The position numbers were made by a program, and so were the translations under genes. This document shows, one piece after another, positions 14,032 to 22,558 of a stretch of 64,000 nt of DNA (its first letter is position 1; each line of letters starts with the position of its first letter). Source of the stretch: Desulfamplus sp. GTDB taxonomy: Bacteria; Desulfobacterota; Desulfobacteria; Desulfobacterales; Desulfobacteraceae. Under the pieces are notes generated by a model. It had not been told where the DNA came from. It saw only the letters and a list, made by a program, of their open reading frames with translations, and made no database searches. Where the stretch lies: contig JADFZQ010000010.1 in NCBI GenBank assembly GCA_015232455.1, forward strand, positions 62,001 to 126,000, given 5' to 3'.

Positions 14032-16191
14032 ATGGAAACTATTATCGCTTTGGGTGGCAACCCAAATTCAGGGAAAACAACACTTTTTAATGAATTGACA
14101 GGTGCAAGACAGCATGTAGGCAATTACCCTGGAGTTACTGTTGATAAAAAAGAAGGCATCTATAATTACAACGGTTATAGACTTAACATTGTTGATCTTC
14201 CTGGTACATACTCTCTTACTGCCTACTCCATAGAAGAAGTAGTTGCACGAGATTTCCTTGTAGCTCAAAAGCCTGAAGTTACAATCAATATTGTAGATGC
14301 CTCCAATCTTGAACGTAACCTCTATTTTACGATCCAGCTCCTTGAGTTGGGTATTCCTGTCTGCATAGCACTGAATATGATGGATGTTGCAAAGAGTCGG
14401 GGAATAACAATAAATCATCATAAATTGTCTTCTATTTTACAAATTCCAGTTGTTCCTATTGTTGCAAGAACAGGTGAGGGCAAATTAGAATTAATGAAAA
14501 CAGTTGCTGAATTAGCCCGAAAAAAGAAGGAGAGAAAACCTCTTGTTATCTCTTATGGAGCGGATTTAGAAGAGGCAATATCTCAAATGCAGAAAAAAAT
14601 AGAGTCAGAACATTTTATGACTCTGCTCTATCCAGCAAGATGGATTGCAATAAAATATCTTGAAAACGATGCTCAAATTCTAAAAAAAGGTAAAGAAACT
14701 GATCCTGTTATAGCAAAAACACTTGAAGAGCATGTAAGCAAAGTATCTCGCCATATCCAGCAGACTGCTGAAACATATCCTGAAGCTCTTATAGCAGATT
14801 GTCGATACGGTTATATATCTTCTTTGTTAAAACAAGAGGTAATGCACCAGCAATATGATGAAGACAGGCTTTATACATCAGACAAAATAGACAAAGTGTT
14901 GACAAACCGATTTATTGGACCTGTTATCATGTTGCTGATTCTGATGGGGCTTTATCAATTTACATTTACATACAGCGAAATTCCAGTAGGGTTGACAGAG
15001 AACTTTTTTGGCTGGTTAGGAGAGATAACATATAATAGCCTGCCTGACGGTCTTTTGCGTTCTCTTATCATTTCTGGAGTAATCGACGGGGTTGGCGGTG
15101 TTTTGGGATTTGCTCCACTTATAATGTTTATGTTTTTTGGAATAGCAATTCTTGAGGATTCTGGATATTTGGCAAGAGTTGCATATATGCTTGATAGAAT
15201 TTTCAGAGTTTTTGGTCTTCATGGAAGTTCAGTTATGGCATACATTATATCTGGAGGTATTGCAGGGGGATGTGCTGTTCCAGGTGTAATGGCAACAAGA
15301 ACTTTGCGATCTCCAAAAGAGAGGCTTGCAACTCTTTTGACAGTCCCATTTATGAATTGTGGTGCAAAACTTCCAGTATTTGCTCTTCTTATAGCTGCAT
15401 TTTTCAATAAAAATGAAGCTATAATGATGTTTGCCATTACAATAATTGCATGGATAGGAGCGTTGATTATTGCAAAAATATTGAGACTAACAATCATCAA
15501 AGGCGACCCTACACCTTTTATCATGGAGCTTCCTCCATATCGTCTTCCTACGTTCAAAGGGGTTATGATTCATACTTGGGAGAGAACTTGGCAATACATA
15601 AAAAAAGCTGGAACTGTAATATTGGGAATATCAGTTGTCTTGTGGGCAATGATGAGTTTTCCAGGTATGCCTGATTCAGAAGTAAAAAGATTTGAACAGC
15701 AGAGAGAGGCATTAAAGAGTTTAGAGTTATCACCTTCTCAATTAGAAGAGAAGATGGCTGAAATAGAGCATGAAGAGGCAGCAACTCCCTTAAGATACTC
15801 AATTGCTGGTCGTATTGGGATAGCTTTAGAGAGCATAACACAATTTGCAGGTTTTGACTGGAGAACAAATATTGCTCTTCTTGGAGGTTTTGCTGCAAAA
15901 GAGGTTGTGGTATCAACACTTGGGACAGCATATTCGCTTGGAGAACTTGACCCAGAAGAGAGCGGATCACTTGCAGAAAAACTTGCATCATCGCCTGAAT
16001 GGAATCCTGTTGTTGCGTTAAGCCTTATTATATTTACCATATTTTATGCCCCATGTTTTGTCGCTGTTGTATGTATCTCAAGAGAAGCGGGTTCTTGGAA
16101 ATGGGGAGCTTTTTCAATGATATTTAATACTGCTGTAGCCTTTAGTTTTGCGGTTGCTGTTTTTCAGATTGGCTCTTTAATAACTAAATAA
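14032..16191 (+). CDS. feoB: FeoB, ferrous iron transporter
   Basis: FeoB is the inner-membrane Fe(II) uptake protein with a cytoplasmic G domain. This 719-residue copy has G1 GGNPNSGKTT at the very start, G3 DLPGTYSL, G4 NMMD, the switch region VGNYPGVTVDKKEG, and the two Gate (Nucleoside recognition) membrane halves with the YLARVAYMLD and NCGAKLPVFALL regions. The length is normal for a single-chain FeoB. No feoA gene is adjacent and no FeoA domain is fused, which is unusual; the Cys-rich FeoB partner at 17248 takes the downstream position. RBS: TAGGAG. In this block FeoB probably supplies Fe(II) to be stored. Confidence 0.97.
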   Translation: METIIALGGNPNSGKTTLFNELTGARQHVGNYPGVTVDKKEGIYNYNGYRLNIVDLPGTYSLTAYSIEEVVARDFLVAQKPEVTINIVDASNLERNLYFTIQLLELGIPVCIALNMMDVAKSRGITINHHKLSSILQIPVVPIVARTGEGKLELMKTVAELARKKKERKPLVISYGADLEEAISQMQKKIESEHFMTLLYPARWIAIKYLENDAQILKKGKETDPVIAKTLEEHVSKVSRHIQQTAETYPEALIADCRYGYISSLLKQEVMHQQYDEDRLYTSDKIDKVLTNRFIGPVIMLLILMGLYQFTFTYSEIPVGLTENFFGWLGEITYNSLPDGLLRSLIISGVIDGVGGVLGFAPLIMFMFFGIAILEDSGYLARVAYMLDRIFRVFGLHGSSVMAYIISGGIAGGCAVPGVMATRTLRSPKERLATLLTVPFMNCGAKLPVFALLIAAFFNKNEAIMMFAITIIAWIGALIIAKILRLTIIKGDPTPFIMELPPYRLPTFKGVMIHTWERTWQYIKKAGTVILGISVVLWAMMSFPGMPDSEVKRFEQQREALKSLELSPSQLEEKMAEIEHEEAATPLRYSIAGRIGIALESITQFAGFDWRTNIALLGGFAAKEVVVSTLGTAYSLGELDPEESGSLAEKLASSPEWNPVVALSLIIFTIFYAPCFVAVVCISREAGSWKWGAFSMIFNTAVAFSFAVAVFQIGSLITK

Positions 16192-16230
16192 TAAAGGTAT
16201 TTTCTTAGTATTTCAGAGGTTCTCAATGCA

Positions 16231-17205
16231 ATGTTGTCTCATTTGAATATTAAATACAAACTTGTGCTGATTATTTTTATAACAATTATAATGCCTTCTA
16301 TATTTATGCTATATCTTATTGAATCTGGTCATATAAAGGAAGCTAAGATATATCTTTCGGTAGAGCTTGTATGTTTCATTGCACTGATTATTCCTTTATC
16401 AAACCTGTTTGCATATTTTATAGTTCTTAAAGAGTTAAGAGAGGTGAATAAATTCTGCCTAAACATTAAAGAAGGGCAATATGATATATTTTTTGACCTT
16501 CCTAACGAAAATGAAGATGAATCAGAAATGATAAAAATCAAAAGAAATATGAACTGGATGCTAAGAGAGATTGCAAATCGTTCTGTATCTATGGAGTCAA
16601 AAATTATTGAAATTGAGGAGATGAAACAAGAATTTCAAGATTTATCGATTAACGACTCTTTAACATGTCTCTATAATAGACGCTGTTTTGACTGTAAAAT
16701 AAAGGAGTTTGCTGAAAAATCAGTCAATCTCTTTACAGGCTTTTTTCTGATGTTTATTGATGTAGATAAATTCAAACAGGTTAATGATACTTTGGGGCAT
16801 CAAGCTGGAGATAATCTGCTTATAAAATTGGGTTTTATTATAAAGGAATCTACCAGACAAGAGAGTGATTTTCCTTTTCGTTACGGCGGTGATGAGTTCT
16901 GCGTTCTCATATCAGGCAGCAATCTTAATATTGTTACTGAGGTTGCAGAACGCATCCGCTCTAAATATGAGAAGTCTGCTATAGGTGGGTCAACTCTAAG
17001 CATAGGTATTGCAGAGTTTTTATCTGTGCATGGCAGTATTGATAAAAATATAGAACATCTTATTAAACAAGCGGATCAGGCTGTTTATACATCTAAACAT
17101 AAAGGTGGAAATGTAGTTACTGTATTGACTAAGAATCTGAGTAACGACGATACCCTATTAAGGAATAAAAACAAGACAGTTCAATATAAAAATAGAACTT
17201 CCTAA
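16231..17205 (+). CDS. Membrane-bound GGDEF diguanylate cyclase
   Basis: A 324-residue protein with two membrane helices in the first 75 residues, a HAMP-like linker and coiled segment, then a GGDEF domain from about residue 140. The active-site motif is YGGDEFCVL, and the preceding DVDKFKQVNDTLGHQAGD is intact, so it should make c-di-GMP. The inhibitory site five residues before GGDEF reads QESD rather than RxxD, so product inhibition through the I-site is probably lost. It lies 39 bases after feoB and 42 before the FeoB-associated gene, an uncommon position that ties c-di-GMP synthesis to iron uptake. It mirrors the HD-GYP phosphodiesterase at the other end of the block. The periplasmic loop is too short for a ligand domain. 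Confidence 0.92.
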   Translation: MLSHLNIKYKLVLIIFITIIMPSIFMLYLIESGHIKEAKIYLSVELVCFIALIIPLSNLFAYFIVLKELREVNKFCLNIKEGQYDIFFDLPNENEDESEMIKIKRNMNWMLREIANRSVSMESKIIEIEEMKQEFQDLSINDSLTCLYNRRCFDCKIKEFAEKSVNLFTGFFLMFIDVDKFKQVNDTLGHQAGDNLLIKLGFIIKESTRQESDFPFRYGGDEFCVLISGSNLNIVTEVAERIRSKYEKSAIGGSTLSIGIAEFLSVHGSIDKNIEHLIKQADQAVYTSKHKGGNVVTVLTKNLSNDDTLLRNKNKTVQYKNRTS

Positions 17206-17247
17206 AAAAATTGCAAAACTTTAAAGCGATGTAAGGAGAAAAATAAT

Positions 17248-17442
17248 ATGGAATCACTTATAGTTATTATTATTGTAGGCTGTGCTGTAATATATTGCAT
17301 TACAATTCTAAAAAAGACTTTGACAGGACGAAAACAGTGTAACTGTTCATCTTCTGATTCCAATAACTGCCAAATTTTAAACAAAGCTGACTCTAAACAA
17401 AGTGATTCTTGTAGTTGTAGTGGGAAATTTTTGACTCTTTAA
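17248..17442 (+). CDS. FeoB-associated Cys-rich membrane protein
   Basis: A 64-residue protein with one N-terminal membrane helix (LIVIIIVGCAVIYCITIL) and a Cys/Ser-rich tail (CNC, C, CSC). This is the architecture of the FeoB-associated Cys-rich family found after feoB in many anaerobes and thought to assist FeoB in place of FeoC. A clear AAGGAG lies before the ATG. The diguanylate cyclase gene sits between it and feoB. It is the last gene of the co-directional iron block. Confidence 0.85.
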   Translation: MESLIVIIIVGCAVIYCITILKKTLTGRKQCNCSSSDSNNCQILNKADSKQSDSCSCSGKFLTL

Positions 17443-17779
17443 GCTCTCCTACATGATTTATGGGAAATGTAATGGCTAATTAATGACTAAATATTTGCAG
17501 TACATAGCACATTTTTTATTAGATTAATTATAAAACTTAGGGTTAAAAAAGAATTTTATTCTTAGGAATGAACATAAAGTAAATCCCGAAACTGATAAGT
17601 GTAAGATGCTTTGATATTAAAAAATAGTGTCGAGTAATTTTTGGTGTTATTAAATTTTCATTCCTTAAAAGAAGCTATCCGCCGCAAGGGGCACGGTATT
17701 AATCCGAGCTTCGCAATAAAATTTCTTTATTGACTTATCAAAAAGTCCAAGAAAAATGTTATTTTAAGGAGATAAAATT
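17443..17779. other. 337-base intergenic region after the iron block
   Basis: No coding sequence is visible. The stretch at 17635-17669 repeats the text TTTTTGGTGTTATTAA plus a CATTCCT-containing tail that also occurs near 9790. It is followed by an inverted repeat GAAGCT (17671-17676) / AGCTTC (17707-17712) enclosing CCGCAAGG, which is related in reverse orientation to the element at 45988-46014. Confidence 0.5.
17671..17712. repeat. Dispersed palindrome D, copy 1
   Basis: GAAGCT and AGCTTC bracket a 30-base centre holding CCGCAAGG. Read in reverse complement, the order AAGCTCG ... CCTTGCGG ... AGCTTC matches the element at 45988-46014. Confidence 0.45.
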
Positions 17780-18067
17780 ATGACAACTGAAATAATAACA
17801 GATAAGGTGGCAGAACCACCTTTTAATTCAATAGATATTGATGCGATTCTTAAAATTGCATTGCAAGAGCGAGATTCAATGTTGTCTGAATCCCCTTTGC
17901 TTCGTGAATTTCAACAAGATATTGATAAAACAGTCAACAGATTTGAAGATGTAACCCAAAGATTAGAGTCTTTAGCACTTGCAGCAAGAACATTTAACAT
18001 AAAAAGAGAGATACCTGATAGAATAGCAGAAATTGAAACAAAGGTCATAATATTTCGTAAATTTTAA
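17780..18067 (+). CDS. Small hypothetical protein
   Basis: A 95-residue soluble, acidic protein that I do not recognise. It is mostly helical with a possible coiled coil around residues 40-90 and has no Cys. TAAGGAG lies eight bases before the ATG, which supports it as a real gene. It ends 39 bases before the start of the solute-binding protein and may share its transcript. Confidence 0.5.
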   Translation: MTTEIITDKVAEPPFNSIDIDAILKIALQERDSMLSESPLLREFQQDIDKTVNRFEDVTQRLESLALAARTFNIKREIPDRIAEIETKVIIFRKF

Positions 18068-18106
18068 CAAGTGAGGCGAACAACAATAGATAAACGGGAG
18101 GCTTTT

Positions 18107-18910
18107 ATGCTGAAGAAAATGTTGGTAATTTCACTAATGTCAATAATGTCTGTTTTAGTTTTTCTGATTATACCTTTGGTTCCATTAAAAGCATTTGCAG
18201 ATGTAATTACTTTAAGAGCTGATAATTGGTATCCATACAATGGAGAACCAAACTCTGAAAAGCCTGGCTATATAATTGAAATAGCTGATTATATCTTCAA
18301 AAAAGCAGGACATCAGATTGACTATAAAATTCTTAATTGGGCACGAACCTGTAAAGAGGTTCAATCAGGAAAGTGGAATGGGGCTGTAGGAGGTTCATAC
18401 GATGAAAACCCTGGCTGTATATTCTCTGAAGAAGAATTAGGAATAATGCAGAATACTTTTTATATAAAAAAAGGGGCTAGAACCTGGAGGTACGAAGGAG
18501 TTGAATCTTTAAAGTTGTTGAAGGTAGGTATAATCAAAGATTACTCCTATGGTAATGATGAGCTTAATAAATATTTGCAACAAAGAGAAGCTCCATTTGT
18601 GCAGGTAGTCTATGGGGATAACCCTTTAGAATCCAACATAAAAAAACTACTTGTTGGTAGAATTGATGTTGTTATTGAAGATAAACCTGTTTTTGAAGCA
18701 ATGGCTCATCAAATGGGTGTTTTACAAGATGTAGAGATAGCAGGAACTCTTCCAACAGACAAAACAGATTATATTTTTATAGCCTTTTCTCCAAACAACC
18801 CAAAGTCAAAAGATTATGCCACGTTAATAACTAAAGGCATAAAAGAGATGAGGGCAAATGGAAAACTTAAAGAAATCTTAAACTCTTATGGTTTAGAAGA
18901 TTGGAAATAA
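18107..18910 (+). CDS. Periplasmic solute-binding protein, family 3
   Basis: A 267-residue extracellular solute-binding protein of the amino-acid-binding type (SBP family 3). The frame opens with a GTG at 18071, but the ATG at 18107 has GGGAGG five bases upstream and begins directly with a signal peptide (MLKKMLVISLMSIMSVLVF...AFAD), so it is preferred. The mature protein begins VITLRADNWYPYNGEP, with a Trp/Tyr-rich binding region typical of this fold. No ABC permease or ATPase gene is nearby, so it is an orphan that may serve a distant transporter or a sensor. Ligand unknown. Confidence 0.8.
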   Translation: MLKKMLVISLMSIMSVLVFLIIPLVPLKAFADVITLRADNWYPYNGEPNSEKPGYIIEIADYIFKKAGHQIDYKILNWARTCKEVQSGKWNGAVGGSYDENPGCIFSEEELGIMQNTFYIKKGARTWRYEGVESLKLLKVGIIKDYSYGNDELNKYLQQREAPFVQVVYGDNPLESNIKKLLVGRIDVVIEDKPVFEAMAHQMGVLQDVEIAGTLPTDKTDYIFIAFSPNNPKSKDYATLITKGIKEMRANGKLKEILNSYGLEDWK

Positions 18911-19192
18911 AAGAGTTTTAAACTGTTAAACCATATTAACTAAAAAAAATGGGGACTGTAAATATTTAGGGGATAAAGGGACTTTTAGCTTCCATGATAA
19001 AGGAGATATCCTTTGTTTATAGGTATATAGATAATGAAGGATTGATATGATAATTTTTTGCTGTCTGAATCAAGATGATAAGAATCAACTGATATTAAGT
19101 TAAGGATAGGTTATCATGCTTTATCCTTTTATCTTGGGTATCCTGATTCAGATTGTGGAATCTTTAAAAAACATTATCTTGTTGCAGGAAAT
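18911..19192. other. Convergent intergenic region
   Basis: The region lies between two convergent genes. It contains a small hairpin AAAGGA/TCCTTT at 19002-19017 and a longer imperfect one at about 19054-19160, whose outer arms are both built on CTGAATCA. These may serve as a terminator, but there is no clean T tract and no coding sequence. Confidence 0.35.
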
Positions 19193-20875
19193 CTATTTAA
19201 GTTGTGGTGTAAAATGTATTGTTTCTGGAATAATTTTGATAATATCAGAGGCAACGAATCCATAAGCACCCCGTTTTTGTGCAACTATATCACCACAAAG
19301 ACCATGAATATAAACACCCGCAATTGCAGCTTGTGATGGCTCAAATCCTTGGGCAATAAAACCTGCAATCATGCCCGTTAAGACATCGCCCATACCACCT
19401 GATGCCATTCCTGAATTACCTGTTGGGCAGATGTAAATAGTAGCGTCTGGCAAAGCAACAATCGTTGAGGCTCCCTTTAACACAACAATTACATTAAACT
19501 CTATTGCAAAATTTATAGCTGTCTCAACTCTATTTTGCTGAATTTCAACAGTTGATTTTCCAGTTAAACGTGCCATTTCACCAGGGTGTGGCGTTAAAAT
19601 AGTAGAGTTTTTTCTGCTTTTTAGTATATATGGGTTGACTGAAATTGCGTTTAATGCGTCAGCATCAAGAACCATTGGTAGAGTTATCTCCTCAACCATT
19701 CCATGAACAAGCCTTATAATGCTATCATCAACACCAAGCCCCGGACCTGCTGCAACAACCCGTTTGTCTTTAACAAGAGTCTTGATAATAAGATTTAGTG
19801 CTGTGTGCGATATGTGCCCTTTTTGATTTTCAGGCAGAGGAAAAGTCATTGTTTCAGTAACTTGAGGCTCCATTATGCTATTTATACCTTCAGGAACAGC
19901 AAGTGTAACAAGACCTGCCCCAGAAGCCATAGCTGCATTTGAAGCAAGTGCAGCAGCTCCAGTTTTACCAATTGAACCTGCGACCAAAAGAAGATGTCCG
20001 TAATTTCCTTTGTGAGAGTTAGCTTTTCTCTGTTTTAGCCTAAAAATTTCTTCAATGTAACTTTGTTCAATAAGGTTAACAGATGGATTTTCACTCTTGG
20101 CAATAAATTTTGGAATACCAATATCTATCACCTCAAGAGTTCCTGTAAGCTCTTTTCCCGGGTAAATTAAATGACCTATTTTTGGAAATCCAAATGTGGC
20201 TGTAGCTGTGGCTTTTATTGCCACTCCCATTATCTGACCAGTATCTGCATTTACTCCTGATGGAATATCAATACTAAAAACAGCTTTTAAACCTCGTGAT
20301 CCTTTTTTTAAATAACAGTTACCATTTTTTAGATAGCTATTATCATCTTTAAGAGTATTTGTCTGGCTATTTACAACGAAATCTGACAGAGAGTTTATAG
20401 TCTCGATTACCTCTTTTAAAAGACCTTTAACATCACTGTTAAGTCCAGTGCCAAGTATTCCATCAATAAAAATATCGCTACTAATAATCTTCTGCTTAAA
20501 ATTATTAAATGTCTCTATATCAGGGATTTCTATTACACTCTCTTTTGAATTTGCAGAAGCCAACTTCTCAAGAAGTATAAGATTTACCTTAGCGTCTCCA
20601 GTTACTTTATCTATTGATGAAAATAAAAATGTATGGGTTGTAATCCCTTTTTCCATAAGATAACGAGCCATAACAAAGGCATCGCCGCCATTGTTGCCCC
20701 GCCCAGCAAGAATAGAGATAGATAAATTTTGTGCCTGTATATCTGGAAAGATTCTAAGGAGCATATCAACAGCTCCTTTTCCAGCATTTTCCATAAGAAC
20801 CAGACCTGAAATTCCAAATAAGTCAATTGCAGCCCTATCAATATTTTGCATCTGTTTTGCAGTTACAAGATACAT
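19193..20875 (-). CDS. nnr: Bifunctional NAD(P)H-hydrate epimerase / ADP-dependent dehydratase
   Basis: This two-domain enzyme repairs damaged, hydrated NAD(P)H. The N-terminal YjeF_N epimerase half has AGRGNNGGDAFVMARYL (near 58) and ends near residue 260; the C-terminal YjeF-C dehydratase half has KGNYGHLLLVAGS, DADALNAIS, LTPHPGEMARL and GNSGMASGGMGDVLTGMIA. At 560 residues it is longer than the usual roughly 500. The extra part is a low-complexity insertion at about residues 167-197 with a repeated (D/N)N(S/C)YLK unit. It does not touch catalytic motifs. The 5' end overlaps prmA by 38 bases, so the two are co-transcribed and coupled. RBS: AAAGGA. Confidence 0.95.
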   Translation of the reverse strand: MYLVTAKQMQNIDRAAIDLFGISGLVLMENAGKGAVDMLLRIFPDIQAQNLSISILAGRGNNGGDAFVMARYLMEKGITTHTFLFSSIDKVTGDAKVNLILLEKLASANSKESVIEIPDIETFNNFKQKIISSDIFIDGILGTGLNSDVKGLLKEVIETINSLSDFVVNSQTNTLKDDNSYLKNGNCYLKKGSRGLKAVFSIDIPSGVNADTGQIMGVAIKATATATFGFPKIGHLIYPGKELTGTLEVIDIGIPKFIAKSENPSVNLIEQSYIEEIFRLKQRKANSHKGNYGHLLLVAGSIGKTGAAALASNAAMASGAGLVTLAVPEGINSIMEPQVTETMTFPLPENQKGHISHTALNLIIKTLVKDKRVVAAGPGLGVDDSIIRLVHGMVEEITLPMVLDADALNAISVNPYILKSRKNSTILTPHPGEMARLTGKSTVEIQQNRVETAINFAIEFNVIVVLKGASTIVALPDATIYICPTGNSGMASGGMGDVLTGMIAGFIAQGFEPSQAAIAGVYIHGLCGDIVAQKRGAYGFVASDIIKIIPETIHFTPQLK

Positions 20876-21734
20876 TGCTGTTTCCTTTAGCTAAAATTGT
20901 ATTCCATACTCCATCAGGAGAGACTGTTTCAACCACAGTAATTCCCTCTTTTATCAGTTTATCAAGAACCTTATTAACTTCACTTCTTAAAAGACCAGAA
21001 AGTATAAGCCATTTATGTTGAAAAAACTCAGGAATTTCAAAAAAACGGTTCATAACATCATAGTGAATATTGGCAACAACCAAATCAGCAGGAAGTGAAA
21101 CAAAATCCTCTGCTCTGCCTTGAATTGCTAAAATTTTATCTTCAAGAGAGTTTAACCTTATATTTTTTTGGGCTGTTTTAACTGCAAGAAGGTTAAAATC
21201 TAAAGCAAGCACTTTTTTACATCCAAGTTTTGCTGCTGCAATTGCAAGAAGTCCTGTTCCTGTTCCAATATCAATTGCTGTAGATATAGAATAATATTGG
21301 CTGCTGCATAGATGTTCAATATAACTTAAGCAATCTTCTGTAGTTGGGTGGCGACCAGTTCCAAAAACAACTCCTGGATCAAGTAGTATATGCTTTAAGT
21401 TCGGTTTGTTTACAAATGGAATTTTCCAAGGGGGAGATATGCAGAGGCTTCCTGATGTATATGATTCTATTGCTTCGCCATGCCATGCTTCACCTGTCAT
21501 CTCATATTTATCAATTAAGCGAAGGTCTTTACTTTGTTCCACTATCTTTTGAACAAGCTCGTCAGAAGAGGCGGAAAAGAAGAGAAACGAAAAACCATCT
21601 TCTTCCCAGTTACCTATAAAACTTGAATTGTTAATAGAGCCTTGTTCATATATAGAAATAACCTTTTCCAGTTCATTGCCTCTAATGACTCCTTGAAGGT
21701 AGTATATCCAAAGATTCTTATATGGGTTTGACAC
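20838..21734 (-). CDS. prmA: PrmA, ribosomal protein L11 methyltransferase
   Basis: PrmA trimethylates ribosomal protein L11. This 298-residue protein has the family's N-terminal substrate domain and a C-terminal SAM domain with LLDPGVVFGTGRHPTTEDCL, DIGTGTGLLAIAAAKLG and VVANIHYDVM. The start is a GTG at 21734, supported by AGAGGTGA just upstream. The 5' end overlaps the hemerythrin gene by 17 bases and its 3' end overlaps nnr by 38 bases, so these three genes form a tightly packed unit. Length and motifs are normal. Confidence 0.95.
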   Translation of the reverse strand: MSNPYKNLWIYYLQGVIRGNELEKVISIYEQGSINNSSFIGNWEEDGFSFLFFSASSDELVQKIVEQSKDLRLIDKYEMTGEAWHGEAIESYTSGSLCISPPWKIPFVNKPNLKHILLDPGVVFGTGRHPTTEDCLSYIEHLCSSQYYSISTAIDIGTGTGLLAIAAAKLGCKKVLALDFNLLAVKTAQKNIRLNSLEDKILAIQGRAEDFVSLPADLVVANIHYDVMNRFFEIPEFFQHKWLILSGLLRSEVNKVLDKLIKEGITVVETVSPDGVWNTILAKGNSNVSCNCKTDAKY

Positions 21735-22170
21735 CAGTCACCTCTTTTAAAGGAGCTATTTTTTTATCCTCTTCCATTGAGTGATGAACAAACCATTTAA
21801 GCAAAAATTGCACAAATAGATGATATTCTTCTATATTATCATCTATTGAGTTGATTTTATTAGTTAGTATATCAATTAAATCTCTATGAAGCTCCTGATG
21901 CTCTTTAAGACCTGCATAGTTAAGGTGCATCATAATATTCTCTTCACTGTAAAAGTGAAATTTTGTGTAATATACAAGCTCCATAAACAACCTTTGACAA
22001 TAGGTGTGTTCATTCTTTTCTGCCATAACTGTAGTAATACGCTTGATTGATGACAAAAAGTATTGATGCTGATAATCAATCTCTGCAATACCCGTATTAT
22101 ATTCATCTTTCCATTTAAAATCCAAAGTAGAATATCTATTACGAGGGTTATTTTTCCTATCCATACTCAA
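21718..22170 (-). CDS. Bacteriohemerythrin
   Basis: A 150-residue single-domain hemerythrin, an O2- (or NO-) binding di-iron protein. The iron ligands are visible: IAEIDYQHQYF, HFYSEENIM, HQELH and HHSMEEDKKI. The start is either the TTG at 22170, which is close behind a GGAG, or the ATG at 22164; the sequence does not decide. It is the first gene of the hemerythrin-prmA-nnr unit and has the unusual GTTATGAACA repeat array directly upstream, so it may be specially regulated. An anaerobe would use it for oxygen sensing or scavenging; it could also hold iron. Confidence 0.93.
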   Translation of the reverse strand: MSMDRKNNPRNRYSTLDFKWKDEYNTGIAEIDYQHQYFLSSIKRITTVMAEKNEHTYCQRLFMELVYYTKFHFYSEENIMMHLNYAGLKEHQELHRDLIDILTNKINSIDDNIEEYHLFVQFLLKWFVHHSMEEDKKIAPLKEVTGVKPI

Positions 22171-22233
22171 TATATCTCCATATTTATATTCTGTTTTTTA
22201 TCGTCTTTTGAATAATTATAAGTGCTTTATAAA

Positions 22234-22402
22234 GTTATGAACATAGTTATCAACATTGTATGTTCATAACTTATGAGTTATGAACATCTTTTTAAAGCGT
22301 GTTCATAACTCATAAGTTATGAACACGTTATGAACATAGTTATGAACATTTTTAGCACCTATTTTTTTCTTAAAATTAAAGTAGTTATCATAGTTATGAA
22401 CA
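22234..22402. repeat. Array of GTTATGAACA repeats with nested inverted repeat
   Basis: Exact copies of GTTATGAACA lie at 22234, 22277, 22316, 22327, 22339 and 22393, with reverse-complement copies at 22261-22270 and 22300-22309 and a one-base variant (GTTATCAACA) at 22246. The 26-mers at 22261-22286 and 22300-22325 are perfect reverse complements of each other, 13 bases apart. The array fills the space between the GntR gene's 3' end and the hemerythrin 5' end, and an AT-rich tract follows to 22460. It looks like a cooperative protein-binding region, or iterons. Confidence 0.85.
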
Positions 22403-22558
22403 TATCAACATAGCTTATTATTATAATTATTCTTTTAAAACTATATAATTATAAATAAACCCAAGATGAAAATCTTTTTGAACATCGTTTTAAAATTTTT
22501 AAAGTAAAATTCAGAGTTTTTAAATATAGAGATATAAAGTTATAACCATATAAATAAA

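Noticed and set aside
4855-17442. Magnetosome gene cluster
   Set aside because: No MamA, MamB, MamE, MamK, MamM, MamQ or Mad-type protein could be recognised; FeoB and metal ATPases alone do not support it.
22234-22402. CRISPR array
   Set aside because: The repeats are 10 bp, irregularly spaced and in both orientations; no cas gene is present anywhere in the window.
22234-22460. Chromosomal replication origin
   Set aside because: The repeats and AT-rich tract invite the idea, but no dnaA, dnaN, gidA or parAB gene is in view and the 10-mer is not a true DnaA box. Kept only as a possibility in the findings.
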